NCBI GenBank assembly: GCA_028023455.1
Contig: JAQFVV010000050.1
Coordinates: forward strand, 2,723,626-2,787,625
Source of the DNA: Epiperipatus broadwayi
Lineage: Eukaryota; Onychophora; Udeonychophora; Euonychophora; Peripatidae
Length of the DNA: 64,000 nucleotides
Reading direction: 5' to 3'
In this document: positions 1 to 12,593 of the stretch, piece by piece
How the letters are laid out: every line of letters starts with the position of its first letter
Numbering within the stretch: position 1 is the stretch's first letter
Program-made: the position numbers and the translations under genes
The notes under the pieces: generated by a model
The model's input: the letters and a program-made list of their open reading frames with translations, nothing else
Told to the model about the DNA's origin: nothing
The model's database searches: none

Positions 1-320
1 CAGAAAGGGTGCAAATAATGAAGTTATGGGAGAATAAATATAAACAAAGTGATTATAGAGAAAGTGGTTTCTTGGATTTTATGGTGGGTTTGGAAAAAAA
101 TAAGTGGATCTAAATATAAAGGCCATAGTGTGGACAAAGGTGACTGAAAAATTGGATGGAGTAAGATAGAGAAAGATATGGGAAAAACATATGGGGAGGA
201 ATGGAAATGGAATGTAAGGTGGCTAACTGAAAATAGTGAATGAGAGATTCCTGATTTCAATAAAACAGTATTTATATCACATTACATCAGATCTCATCAC
301 ATCCTGCATTTGTAATTTTA
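1..320 (+). pseudogene. 3' end of an RTE-like LINE (cut by the window edge)
   Basis: This stretch aligns by eye with 48,781-49,080: both have the same run of lysine/tyrosine codons, a GGGTTTGG-type segment, a CCATGG/CCATAG motif and then a 3' untranslated part ending in AATAAA-like sequence and a CATCA-rich tail. At 48,686 the same family encodes a C-terminal zinc knuckle typical of non-LTR retrotransposon ORF2, so this is the extreme C-terminus and 3' end of a second copy. Stops interrupt the frame. The upstream part lies outside the window. Confidence rests on similarity between the two copies and not on a domain visible here. Confidence 0.6.
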
Positions 321-579
321 TTTTTTTATTTTAGTGCATCCTATTTTTTTCTATTAGGTACTATTTATTCCCTTTGTCATCTTTGTTTTATGTAATTTGA
401 CAAAAATATGCAAATAAATATTATTTAACTTTAATTATAGTTATTATTTATTATGCACAGTAATTATATTATTATTTTATTTCTTTTCATGTTTTTAAAT
501 ATAGACTCAATGTCATGTTACAAATTAAAAAGCAGCAAATATTCAAAACTTTTTTTTTATAAAAATTCTACACAATATA

Positions 580-3514
580 ATGTAACAGTCATATTTGAAC
601 ATCCACGCAACAAAATCCAGAGTTTTGGTAAATCATACCAAGGCTGATCTAGATGAGGGTTTGAGACCAAATCTGACCGCACCCCAGCTCCTTCACCAAC
701 ACTCCCTAACTTATTACCTTATGAATGACATATATGAAGTTACACTCGTAATCTCTCAATTTCCACACTGGCAATAGCAAAGGGTAAAACAAGAGACTCG
801 GGGATATTTAACTAAATGTTTTATAGCTTAACCAAACACACTCACACAACCTATGGCTGATTATCTAATGCATATAAAACCATTACGGATGGTGATTTAA
901 TATAAATAAAGTGAATAATACTGCAGATGTTAAAAGATTTTAAAATTATTTAATATTGACAAAACACAAACAATAACAATTAAATATACTGAATATTCCA
1001 CTCGCAGGTGGGATGGTGAAAATACGAACTACATGTTCTGTAATCAATTGTATTTAACGATCATTATTCTATTATATCGTTTATACGTTAATAATTATTT
1101 TACATCTATACTGATGTCTAAACCATGTTTTGCCATTCCTACTCAGTATGTTAAGGGTTAAACTCTAAGAGAGTGGAAACTTTATACAATGTGTACTTAA
1201 ATTTATCATTACGCGATGAGCAGACAATGTGCTCTTTATGTAGGTATTCTTAGATAAACTAGATCTTAGGTTCAGATCAATGCTGAACAATTAATATACA
1301 ACAGATTAACTGACGTTTTGTAGCATAACTTCTGAGGCTACGGCGCTACGCAAATTACATCAGATGCGGCTTGAATGTGCTTTTACTCATGAGATTCAAT
1401 AACGTTTACTCGGTTCTCAGATACCGCTCACCTGCTATACATGAACTTTTAGTTCAGATGCTCGAACAGCCACGATATAAGATGCTGGATTCCGGTGTTC
1501 CAGTTCTGGAGGAGGTAATGGGGATGACCGTTAAAATCACTATCCTATTCAAGAGAAGTCTGTCCAAACTAAGGATGATAAGATAGCCCTTAAAACCTAA
1601 TCTTATCTTAACAATTATAGGATAGCAAGGCAGAATGCACCTCAGTGCTCCGTAAAAACTCATTCACAATACTTTTGGAATCTTAATTATAACAACTAGT
1701 AAAGCACAAAATCTATAGTTTCTTCTGCAAACTACCCTATGCCAGTTAATTAAATAAACACGGAAATTGTGCTAAAGAGGACCTTATTAAAATTGATCTA
1801 GTTTATTAATTAACTACATATTATATGCAATTACATTAAGGGGGTCTAAAGCATATCTGGGGCTTAAACTTGGCTAACTACTGAATATGCCTTAGATTAT
1901 CACTCTCTTTTATTTAACCAAACAAACCTTTTAATAAGCAACATATGTGCTATTAAGCTACACATAGCAGTTCATATAATACATTAAAGTAGGTTTTGGA
2001 CCAGAGACCATCTATAGATATGCCAAACAGCATAATTACTTTACTGGAGAACAAAACGTCTCTTTAAGTTATAATAATTAATAGTCTCTGCTCCGAAGGC
2101 AAAGCATAAATCAATAAATGCATTTTAACCAAAAATATATAGATGCAAAGGTATAGACACAAATAGAGAAAATAATAAGGCAAATAAGCTTTTATAAGTT
2201 GAATTTAAAAGAGATTCAAGAATTTGTGATCAGGCAAGATTTACCTTTAACTTTTAAAGTATTTTAAATTATACAGGTTGAGATACATTTATCTAATACA
2301 GTTAATTACTTTAAGAGAGAATACACCTTTTAAACATAGTGTGATTAATTTATGAGATTTGAATGGAAGAGTTTGTGCACATTACTTATTATATAGCTAG
2401 CTTTAGGAAAGATTTATAGATGGCTATAGCTTTTAGATTTAGTTTGATTGAGAAGTGGTTACTGGTTATTTATCTGGAGGCTTGCAGCTTGAAAATATGA
2501 AATACACGCATGGACTGATTTATCTGAGCTGGTTCATCGTTGGGCTATTTATTAAGTAGGGCTGTGGTTTGGGTCTCCGGGCTCCATAAATGGTTCTTGA
2601 CCATCGGGAAGATGTCCTTAGATTTTCTAGCCACTTATTTGCATGGTAGAAACTGGGCCTGCTGCCTGGATATAAGTTGAAACACGAGTCAAGCAAAAAT
2701 GGATGACAATTTTCTTTCAACTGCCTTTTTTATACTTTTTTATCCCCCCCCTCTTACAGTTCATTCACAATCTTTATTTTTAGACATTAAAACCTAAGAA
2801 GTCTTAATTGCATCAGCTTCAAACGAATCAGTTGATTGATTTCAGGTTTATTCATCGTTCCTTTTATTTTTCTCAGATTCCGGTTCCAATCTGGATTTCA
2901 GTGCAGGTTTAATTGTCCAACTTTTATTTTATTAAGAATCCTAAAATCTGGATTTGTACCGGTGGTGTCCCATGAGATTGGTAAAGTTCTTTTTTTTCTT
3001 TCTTTCTTTAAACATTGGATTGCTTCTCCTTTTCTTTTACTGAAAGAGATTTAAGCTGCTAGTGTTTTATTTTAGACGTGAGACATCTACCTTTGTTTTT
3101 AGTTGCTCTACCTGATTAAGTAATTGGGTAACTTCAAGCCAGTTTGAAATACTTTAGAAAATTCTGTTCTTATCTAATACAATTTTCCCAGCTTGAAACC
3201 AATTCAATTATTTAAAATCATAAGATGAATATTTATAAAATTATAAGGTGTGTACGTTATATAATGATAATATCATTCAGATGTGAATATACCATTTTTA
3301 GCAAATAAAATTATTACAAAATATATACAATTATAGCAGATGTGTGTGCATATACAATTACACACATATACGTGTAAACATACATTTTTATACATGTTAA
3401 ATTCCCAAGTATACAGTTATATATATGTGTACCTTTAGGGTTTGAACTAGGGAAATGAAGGCTACTGATTTCTAGAATAGGTGAAATGTATGATGATGAA
3501 ATCATACTGTTTCA
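580..3514 (-). repeat. Left long terminal repeat (3' LTR in minus orientation)
   Basis: Shares its whole length with 8150-11,089. Identity starts abruptly at TGTAACAG (581) and stops after CTGTTTCA (3514), with unrelated sequence outside on both sides. Several small open frames (2520-2720 minus, 2836-3054 plus, and others) occur in both copies, but they have no recognisable domain and accumulate differences as non-coding DNA would. At 2.93 kb it is long for an LTR. Confidence 0.6.
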
Positions 3515-3799
3515 TATCAGTGAAGTCCGGAAACAAAAAAAAACAATAAAAAAATGAATTTACTTATTATTTAAATGAGCAATCATAAGTCATTTTCTGT
3601 GTATAAGATTTATGAAATTTATTTCTCACATTGTATCAGCACCTCCCATCCTAACTTTGGTCTACCCATCACATAAACAAAACAAAAAAACAAAACACAT
3701 GACAAACAAATGAATCCTTTCCCTCTAAACTCTAATCCATTTCTCACATCTAATACCTCATTGTTCATATGGATAAAATATACCTATGCCTTACTCTTA

Positions 3800-3889
<90 letters not shown>

Positions 3890-4047
3890 CATTCCTCTAC
3901 ATCTACTAAATATGCTACCACATCTATGAATGTTTATATTGGTGAAATAATAATAATAAAACAATATATATAAAAAAAAACTACCTCTACCAATATGCTT
4001 ATGTCATACATATATATATTCCTACTGGTAAAAGGTGAACTAGATCC
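3515..4047. other. Interior of the LTR-like element, non-coding, with (AT)n
   Basis: AT-rich DNA holding the (AT)n tract at 3802-3887. I see no polypurine tract next to the left repeat in the minus orientation, which is a weak point of the LTR interpretation. No gene is visible. Confidence 0.4.
3802..3887. repeat. (AT)n microsatellite
   Basis: About 43 uninterrupted AT dinucleotides inside the LTR-like element. The tyrosine/isoleucine open frame across it is an artefact of the repeat. Confidence 0.97.
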
Positions 4048-4477
4048 TTAGATATTAACTATTCCTGATGCATCTGGGGGTTTTGTTTTACAGTCTATTT
4101 CACCTTTGGCTCTAAGCATTAGAGACCTTGTCAGCTTCATAACCTTATTCTTTGGAACATTATCTTTAATCTCTCGAAACCTTGTTCCTCGAAACCTTAT
4201 CCGCTTTCTCATATTCGAACCATATGATTTTCTCCTACTAATGACGTAAGTATTTTCTTTTCTCCTCTTCCTTTTCCACCCTGTCTTTCCCATTTGGGTT
4301 CTGGAAGTATCTCGGCTACTCTCACCATCAAAAATCACTCCATCCCCCCAGGCCTTGATCTCAGACTTAGCTTCACTATCTTCTGCCCCTCGATCAAATT
4401 TATTCATTTTGGAAATTTCTGAGAAAGGTCTGTCTTCTAAAACATTTCTATCTATATAAGTTTTGGTAACTTCAATT

Positions 4478-4695
4478 GCCTTTGTTTTGGTACTTCTGGG
4501 TAAGATTTTGGCTTAATTCCTTCAATAAAAATAACATGATCCGATGAGGTTGAAAGAAGATTTACTTTATTTCTATCTATGTAAGTTTCGGTAACCTCAA
4601 TTGCCTTTAGTTTTGGTACTTCTGGGTAAGATTTTGGCTTAATTCCTTCAATAAAAATAACATGATCCGATGAGGTTGAAAGAAGATTTACTTTG
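4478..4695 (-). repeat. Tandem duplication of about 109 bp inside the charged ORF
   Basis: The block running from the text around AAGATTTTGGCTTAATTCC (about 4500) through the GATTTACTT motif (about 4560) is repeated almost exactly about 109 bp downstream (about 4628-4695). It duplicates about 36 codons in frame, so it probably arose while the frame was still read. It is 3' in the gene. Confidence 0.8.
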
Positions 4696-5859
4696 TATTC
4701 TTCGTCATTTCCTTCCACATCTATAGAGCCCTCAATATTCTGAACTATCTTTTGTTGTTCAAAAGACCCCTGCATGATTTCATCAGGTTTCATCCCTTCC
4801 ATGTTTTCGATATCAATTTCAGTCTCTGAATAGATTTTTGAATCTTCTGATATCTCCATATTGATATTACAATTTATCAATATTCACAGCATCGATTTTA
4901 TACTTTTCCCTGATCTCACCACTGATGTTGGACTCTGTTATTAATTTTACATCAATTTTAGATTTTATTAAATCAGCTTGTGACTCCTCAGCAGTCTTTG
5001 TATTCCTTTTAAACTCTTCTACAGTTTCTTCATCAAGTCTCAACTCTTCCTCAGTTTTTATATCAAAGTTAAACCCCTCAATCCCTACAACTATTTTGGA
5101 GTCTTCTATTACCTCCACATCCATTTTACATTCTTTTTCGGTGTTTAATACTATGTCTGTCTCGACTTCTGTATGTACTACCTCTCCTTTTGCAGTTTTA
5201 GAGATATATTCCACAATTAGCAGCTTTCCTGAAGGTGGATTGGCAATTTCCATATCATTCTTCCTAATTTCAATTTCTTCCTCTTTAATAATCTCGATTT
5301 TTGCTTCATCAGTAATAGGATTTTCAACCTGTGATTCCCCTGAAATATCTTTGGTTGAAACTTCTAAAGTTCCTTCAACTTGCTGTATCTCAATGGTATC
5401 CTCTGGCTTCCTTTCTGTTTTAACATATTCCTCCACTAAACTATTTTTTCACTCATCCCCCACATCTCTTTTTGAATACTACCTTGCAACATTTCTTCTA
5501 CAACCCCTGCCTCACTTCTTTGCTCTTTCGATCTTATTTCAAAAGAAGATTCTGTCTTTTCTACTTCCTCTGTATCTACATCCTCATGGTTACTCTCCTT
5601 GTTCTCAGTTTCTCTACCTATCTCTACAACTTCTTCCACCATTTCACCCTTAGTTTCTCTTAGTTCAACCTCTTCTGGATACCATATTACAGCTTCTTTG
5701 TCTTTCTCAGTAACTCTACTCTCTTCTCTAGCTTTTGATAGTCTCTCCTGTTCCTGCTTGGCTACCTTGTCCCTGGCTTCCTTTTCCTTCTTAATCTTTT
5801 GGTCCCTTTCTTCTATCTCCCTCCATATGGCATATAACCTATCATCTCTCTCTTTCTCC

Positions 5860-5975
5860 CTTTTTTCTCTCCTTGTCTCTTTCCCTGTCTCTTCTTTCTC
5901 TTTCCTTGTCTCTTTCCCTGTCTCTTCTTTCTCTTTCCTTATCTCTTTCCCTGTCTATTTTTTCTCTTTCCCTGT
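5860..5975. repeat. CT-rich minisatellite coding for an RERDKE repeat on the minus strand
   Basis: A roughly 33-bp pyrimidine-rich unit (CTCTTTCCCTGTCTCTTCTT core) occurs about three times with small changes. On the minus strand it encodes the alternating arginine/glutamate coiled-coil tract. Confidence 0.75.
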
Positions 5976-6979
5976 CTCTTTGTTCTATCCTGCTAAATAG
6001 AGTAGCTATGATTCTCTTTTCTTCCAGTGTTGTCTCCTCCAAAACCTGCTCTGGTTCCCCATTAGATTGTTCCCTGTTTTCTGCCTCCCTACTTTTTCCT
6101 ACTATCTCCTCTTCTGCACTATTTATTTCCACTATTTCTCTTCCTGATCTCAACCTCTTTCCTTTACTCTCCACCCCCTCTTCAAGCCTTTCCTCTCTTG
6201 CCTCACTCTTCTCTACCATTACTCTCACTTCTGTACTGTTTTCCATTCTGATTTTTGCTAAATGTACTTCAATTTATTCTCAACAGCGCATTGCCATCTT
6301 CCCCAATGAAAAAACTGTCCATGGATTCTGCCCTACCACTAGTAACTACTTAGAACTGAACCAAGCCCTTAATTTATCTAACATATGAGATTACAACAAC
6401 AACCACAAAAAAAATTTAACTAATAATAATAAAATTGTTCTTACCCATGCCTATCTTCCACTGTGTTTTCTTTCCAACACTGCAGAGCTGCCATTACTAT
6501 TTCTTTTTAACTATGATTGCTTTTTTTTTGAACTTCATTCCTCTTTTAAGTACACACATATATATAGAACAATCTTGCCTGATCGTTTGTTTATTCACTC
6601 TATCTAGCACAATTGAATCACCAACCAAACTTCCCAACAGTGAGTCCTTTCAATTGTCTCACCCTGACAACAAATTTATATGAGAAACTCTCAGCTATTT
6701 AAGAGCCTCAGGCACCAGTTGCCAGTGGATGAGATACCCGTATCTATCTATAAACGGTATTGGACCTCACAATATGCATTGCTGTTTATATAACAAAATT
6801 TAAAATTTTTCGTTTATTTCTCATTACAAAAATAATTTTTATCAGCCACAGTGTGTTTACATTCCAACTTTAGCGAATTTGATTTGAGAAAGTGTGTTAT
6901 ACCACACATAACATAGACTAGAAATTTACATTTTTCACCCATACATATATACATAACTGTGGATAAAATTAGAACAATT

Positions 6980-7870
6980 TTAGTCACTACTTTCGATCAT
7001 AATTGAACGCTCTTTTGTGGCAAAAAAAATTACTATTAATACGCATACATATATATAAAATATTTCAAAATGTTTTACTTGCGTATAAAATTCGAAATCA
7101 ATTTCAGGTACTGCCTTCAATCACAATTGAATGCCTTTCTGTGACAAACAAAAAACATTTTTACCATCAACACGCGTATATATGTATAAAATATTTCAAA
7201 AAAAATTCTTCCTATTTAACTATTAAAACTATTCTCGACACGTGTATATATATAAATTATTTCAACAAAAAAAAAAGACTGCTTTCTTATTTATTTACAT
7301 CTTTTAATTACAATTGGAAAAATCCATTATCACTACATATATAAAATAATGTAAAAATTTCTCTTTCCTATTTAGCTATTATTGCTTTTAATTACAATTG
7401 AGAAAAAAGTTTATTATCAATACGCACGTATAAAACAATCTTGAAAAAAAAACCTTTCATGCTGCCTACCAATTCTAGCATTTATGTTTAGAAATATTAC
7501 AAATCATATGATCTAAAACAAAACTTTATTTTTCACACGCATATATATACTTGACAAAAGGCAAAATTACTTGCGGCAGTACTACTGATTTTAACATTTG
7601 CGTTGGCGTTTAGAAATCTTTTTACGAATTCTATAATCTAAATGACATTTTACTTTTTCACTCACATATATATAAAATTGATAAAATGTGAAATTAATTG
7701 CCACTGCCTTTAAATAACAATCAATCAAAAAATCAAAAATACGAAAAAAATTACTAATCAAATGCTTCTCTGAGACCAAATAAACTTTCACTACCAATAC
7801 GCATATTATACATATATATATAAATTTTATGTATATCATACATATAAATCAATTCGACAAAATATAAAAT
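6980..7870. repeat. Degenerate tandem repeat in the 5' interior of the LTR-like element
   Basis: Phrases of the type CACTGCCTTCAATCACAATTGA, a lysine-like A run, an ACGCATATATATA block and AAAATATTTCAA recur at roughly 100-130 bp (around 6983, 7105, 7290, 7385, 7690). The copies are far more diverged than the two LTRs, so the array is older or evolves quickly. It looks untranslated. Confidence 0.5.
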
Positions 7871-8109
7871 TGAACTTTCAACATAAATCTATGATTTGTG
7901 CATCTATATCTGTGAAAAAATTTATATATCTATCTTTTCCCTTCTCCCTCTTCCCTCAACACGCATTTATTTCAGGGCGTGGAGAAAATTAACGAAACTC
8001 CACGTTTGGCGTTCATATTCGGAAAAAAAAATCTACACATATATAATGAATGATATGAAAACACATCTATGTTAACATCCCCTCTCAGGTATGTAGGTTT
8101 ATATTCGAA

Positions 8110-8127
8110 GGCCCCAGTTGGCGCCCA
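8110..8127 (-). promoter_or_regulatory. Candidate primer-binding site
   Basis: On the minus strand this reads TGGGCGCCAACTGGGGCC, close to the TGG-CGCC-AAC-TGGGGC pattern of many Gypsy-type primer-binding sites. It lies about 23 nt inside the inner edge of the right LTR; canonical sites sit within a few bases. A diverged second copy of the same motif plus its T run is at about 7998-8030 (CGCCAAACGTGG on the minus strand), suggesting a local duplication. The match is suggestive only. Confidence 0.3.
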
Positions 8128-8149
8128 TTCCCGGAAAAAAAAAAATACT

Positions 8150-11089
8150 ATGTAACAGTCATATTTGAACATCCACGCAACAAAATCCAGAGTTTTGGTA
8201 AATTATACCAAGGCTGATCTAGATGAGGGTTTGAGACCAAATCTGACCGCACCCCAGCTCCTTCACCAACACTCCCTGACTTACTACCTTATGAATGACA
8301 TATATGAAGTTACACTCGTAATCTCTCAATTTCCGCGCCGGCAATAGCAAAGGGTAAAACGAGAGACTCTGGGATATTTAACTAAATGTTTTATAGCTTA
8401 ACCAAACACACTCACACAACCTATGGCTGATTATCTAATGCATATAAAATCATTATGGATCGTGATTTAATATAAATAAAGTGAATAATACTGCAGACGT
8501 TAATATATTTTAAAATTGTTTAATATTGACAAAACACAAACAATAACAATTAAATATACTGAATATTCCACTCACAGGTGGGATGGTGAAAATACAAACT
8601 ACACATTCTGTAATCAATTGTACTTAATGATCATTATTCTATTATATTGTTTATACGTTAATAATTATTTTACGTCTATACTGATGTCTAAACCATGTTT
8701 TTCCATTCCTACTCAGTATGTTAAGGGTTAAACTCTAAGAGAGTGGGAACTTTATACAATGTGTACTTAAATTTATCATTACGCGATGAGCAGACAATGT
8801 GCTCTTTATGTAGGTATTCTTGGATAAACTAGATCTTAGGTTCAGATCAATGCTGAACAATTAATATACAACAGATGAACTGGTGTTTTGTAGCATAACT
8901 TTTGAGGCTACGGCGCTATGCAAATTACATCAGATGCGGCTTGAATGTGCTTTTACTCATGAGATTCAGTAATGTTTACTCAGTTCTCAGTTACCGCTCG
9001 CCTGCTATACATGAACTTTTAGTTTGGATGCTCGAACAGCCACGATATAAGATGCTGGATTCCGGTGTTCCAGTTCTGGAGGAGGTAATGGGGATGACCC
9101 TTAAAATCACTATCCCATTCAAGAGAAGGCTGTCTGAACGGAAGGATGATAAGATCGCCCTTAAAACCTAATCTTATCTTAACAATTATAGGATAGCAAG
9201 GAGGAATGCACCTCAGTGCTTCGTAAAAACTCATTCACAACACTTTTGGAATCTTAATTATAGCAACTAGTAAAGCGCGAAATCTATAGTTTCTTCTGCA
9301 AACTACCCTACGCCAGTTAATTAAATAAACACTGAAATTGTGCTAAAGAGGACTTTATTAAAATTGATCTAGTTTATTAATTAACTATATATTATATGCA
9401 ATTACATTAAGGGGGTCTAAAGCATATCTGGGGCTTAAACTTGGCTAACTACTGAATATGCCTTAAATTATCACTCTCTTTTATTTAACCAAACAAACCT
9501 TTTAATAAGCAACATATGTGTTATTAAGCTACACATAGCAGTTCAAATGATACATCAAAGTACGTTTCGGACCAGAGACCATCTATAGATATGCCAAACA
9601 GCATAATTACTTTACTGGAGAACAAAACGTCTCTTTAAGTTATAATAATTAATAGTCTCTGCTCCGAAGGCAAAGCATAAATCAATAAATGCATTTTAAC
9701 CAAAAATATATAGATGCAAAGGTATAGACACAAATAGAGAAAATAATAAGGCAAATAAGCTTTTATAAGTTGAATTTAAAAGAGATTCAAGAATTTGCGA
9801 TCAGGCAAGAAATTTACCTTTAACTTTTAATGTATTTTAAATTATACAGGTTGAGATACGTTTATCTAATACAGTTAATTACTTTAAGAGAGAATACACC
9901 TTTTAAACATAGTATGATTAATTTATAAGATTTGAATGGAAGAGTTTGTGCACATTACTTATTATATAGCTAGCTTTAGGAAAGATTTATAGATGGCTAT
10001 AGCTTTTAGATTTAGTTTGATTGAGAAGTGGTTACCGGTTATTTATCTGGAGGCTTGCAGCTTGAAAGTATGAAATACACGCATGGACTGATTTATCTGA
10101 GCTGGTTCATCGTTGGGCTATTCTTTAAGTAGGGCTGTGGTTTGGGTCTCCGGGCTCCATAAATGGTTCTTGACCATCGGTTAGATGGCCTTAGATTTTC
10201 TAGCCACTTATTTGCATGGTAGAAACTGGGCCTGCTGCCTGGATATAAGTTGAAACACGAGTCAAGCAAAAATGGATGACAATTTTCTTTCAACTGCCTT
10301 TTTTATACTTTTTTATCCCCCCCCCCTCTTACAGTTCATTCACAATCTTTATTTTTAGACATTAAAACCTAAGAAGTCTTAATTGCATCAGCTTCAAACG
10401 AATCGGTTGATTGATTTCAGGTTTATTCATCGTTCCTTTTATTTTTCTCAGATTCCAGTTCCAAACTGGATTTCAGTGCATGTTTAATTGTCCAACTTTT
10501 ATTTTATTAAAAATCCTAAAATCTGGATTTGTACCGGTGGTGTCCCATGAGATTGGTAAAGTTCTTTTTTTTCTTTCTTTCTTTAAACATTGGATTGCTT
10601 CTCCTTTTCTTTTACTGAAAGAGATTTAAGCTGCTAGCGTTTTATCCTAGATGTGAGACATCTACCTTTGTTTTCAGTTGCTCTACCTGATTAAGTAATT
10701 GGGTAACTTCAAGCCAGTTTGAAATACTTTAGAGAATTCTGTTCTTATCTAATACAAATTTCCCAGCTTAAAACCAATTCAATTATTTAAAATCATAAGA
10801 TGAATATTTATAAAATTATAAGGTGTGTATGTTATATAATGATAATATCATTCAGATGTGAATATATCATTTTTTAGCAAATAAAATTATTACAAAATAT
10901 ATACAATTATAGCAGATGTGTGTGCATCAATTACACACATATATGTGTAAACATACGTTTTTATACATGTTAAATTCCCAAGTATACAGTTATATATATA
11001 TGTGTACTATTAGGGTTTGAACTAGGGAAATGAAGGCTACTAATTTCTAGAATAGGTGAAACGTATGACGATGAAATCATACTGTTTCA
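8150..11089 (-). repeat. Right long terminal repeat (5' LTR in minus orientation)
   Basis: Partner of 580-3514. Differences are mostly single substitutions and a few 1-4 base indels (for example one extra C in the C run near 10,320), so the two copies separated fairly recently compared with the heavily decayed interior ORF. The outer edge at 11,089 ends CTGTTTCA on the plus strand. Confidence 0.6.
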
Positions 11090-12309
11090 ATATATTCCTA
11101 TTTTTTTATTTTAATTTTAGCATGCATTGCTTGCCCAATCTCAAATTATTTTTAGAAATAATAGTCAATTTCTGAAATAAAAAAAATGGCAGCAACATGA
11201 TTACTAAAAATATTTCATGCATGCTAACATGCTACATTTACTGCAGCTGTAATATATTTTTAAATAAAGCATATTTTTAAATGTTATGTAAACATCACAT
11301 AATTACTAAAAAACAAATATTTAATAATATGATATAAAAAGAGAAGATATAATGTTTTTCTACCAATGTTAATGACAAAATAAAAAGAAATGCCAAATTT
11401 GACTTTCTGTTGCATGAATACAAAATACTATTTTATTTTTATCATAATTATTTACTTTTCTAATTATTGATTACAGATGATGTTTAGAAACAAAATCTAA
11501 GACTAAAACAGACCGAGCTACATTATATTTAACTATTCAATGAGGAAAATAAAGGAACATTACAGAATCAAATACTACTTGATGTCTGCTATGAAAAACA
11601 TTGGGGTATATGTAACATTATATGAAAACTGCCATTTTTACCCAGGAAGTTAAATCAAGTAATGAGATAAGATTGTTACCCAAAACTAAATGTTTTACAG
11701 AAAATAACTGATTTTCTTTGAGTACAATATAAAAGGCAATCTGTAAATATGAACATGTCTCAAGGGCAGTAACCTTTGGTTGTTTTTGATATTGCCAAAA
11801 GTCTTAGAGATAATGAAAATCAAAAGATATCATCTAATGTTTTATTTCAATGATCTCAAAATAACATTGATAAATGTTATGCAAATTGTTTTTGTATTAC
11901 ATGAGATGCACCCAGCCATGTAAAAGCCTGTGTTTTTGTAATTAGTTGTTTTAACAATTTTTTTAAAGATTTAATATAAATTGAACAAAAGATTTTAGAT
12001 GTGAGAATTGTACATCTATCTGATAAACCACTGTTATGGTAGAATACAAAACACTGGGCTTTCAGTCAATGGTTTTTGTAATGATTGGTTGCTATAAATT
12101 AAACAAAACATTTTAATATTACATAAATAAATTTCCAAATTTTAATAAAGCTAAATTAAAATTTGTATTTTTAAATATATCTATTCTATTTAACAAGATT
12201 AAGATGCAAATATATATTTACTGGAGTGCCCTCTGAATAAAAAAAATTATATATATATATATACATTTGATTTTTCAATAGCATAATGACTAATTATAAT
12301 AGTTATTTT
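11090..12309. other. Unannotated AT-rich spacer
   Basis: No gene, RNA or recognisable repeat was seen between the LTR-like element and the Merlin transposon. Confidence 0.5.
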
Positions 12310-12342
12310 GGTACTTACGGATAATTTGCCTGATGACGTATT
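12310..12342 (+). repeat. Merlin left terminal inverted repeat
   Basis: Exact reverse complement of 15,448-15,480. After base 33 the two ends diverge, though a GGTAGGCAT-like block further in (12,362-12,371) may be a decayed subterminal copy. Confidence 0.95.
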
Positions 12343-12593
12343 TGACCCACCGGTTTCCCTTCCGGTAGGCATCGACGATCTTTGTATGACAACGTTGTCA
12401 TGGCAACGAAGTGACTGGCGTGATTAATCCATCAGAGAGTCAATTTTTTTTTTTTTAAACCGCGAGATTTAAAATTCGGAGAGAGGTTTGGGAAATTTTT
12501 TGATTTTTCTGTCTATTGTGATTTTGCTATCCACTTGATCACAGTGATTTTTTTCAGCTCTTCCATTGCGTCCTTGATATTTTACTTTGTGAT

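Larger units (their letters stand above)
4048..6246 (-). pseudogene. Broken ORF for a highly charged protein (gag-position ORF of the LTR-like element)
   Basis: I do not recognise this protein. Reading from 6246 down to 4048, consecutive open pieces (134, 68, 189, 142 and 119 codons) follow one another in shifting frames, separated by frameshifts and short gaps, as expected for a roughly 700-codon gene that has decayed. The N-terminal piece begins MENSTEVRVMVEKSEA and carries an arginine/glutamate repeat (RERDKERERRD type, 5842-5960), predicted coiled coil. The middle is acidic and full of glutamate and valine/isoleucine. Near 4460-4700 a segment containing VNLLSTSSDHVIFIEG occurs twice in tandem. 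The last piece is basic (KRKRRKENTYVISRRK), as in nucleic-acid-binding tails. Position after a primer-like site and the acidic-to-basic layout suggest a gag-like role, but no CCHC knuckle or major homology region is visible. The plus-strand open frames here are shadows. Confidence 0.4.
580..11089 (-). mobile_element. Long-terminal-repeat-like element without pol (LARD-like), 10.5 kb
   Basis: Two direct repeats of about 2.93 kb (580/581-3514 and 8150/8151-11,089), a few percent different, flank a 4.6 kb interior. Read on the minus strand each repeat starts TGAAACAG and ends CTGTTACA, so it has TG...CA ends with a 7-of-8 terminal inverted repeat. ATATA stands at 575-579 and again at 11,090-11,094, a candidate 5-bp target duplication if the repeat is taken to begin at 580. 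On the minus strand, about 23 nt inside the right repeat, there is a tRNA-primer-like motif (reverse complement of 8110-8127: TGGGCGCCAACTGGGGCC). No protease, reverse transcriptase, RNase H or integrase is visible in the interior. I infer a non-autonomous LTR retrotransposon of the large (LARD) type. A segmental duplication is the alternative. Confidence 0.6.

Noticed and set aside
1371-1586. 71-codon frame present in both LTRs (also at 8902-9171)
   Set aside because: Conserved only because the LTRs are duplicates; the downstream frame differs between copies and there is no motif.
581-3514. Nuclear copy of mitochondrial DNA
   Set aside because: No recognisable mitochondrial gene or tRNA string; the duplicate structure with TG...CA ends fits an LTR better.
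3710-3973. Open frame with a long tyrosine/isoleucine run
   Set aside because: It is the (AT)n microsatellite translated; no coding signal on either side.
4925-5653. 242-codon serine-rich plus-strand frame with apparent signal-peptide-like stretches
   Set aside because: It is the antisense shadow of the glutamate-rich minus-strand ORF; glutamate codons read in reverse give serine and phenylalanine.
5599-6388. Plus-strand serine/leucine-rich frames
   Set aside because: Shadows of the RERDKE-type CT-rich repeat on the minus strand.
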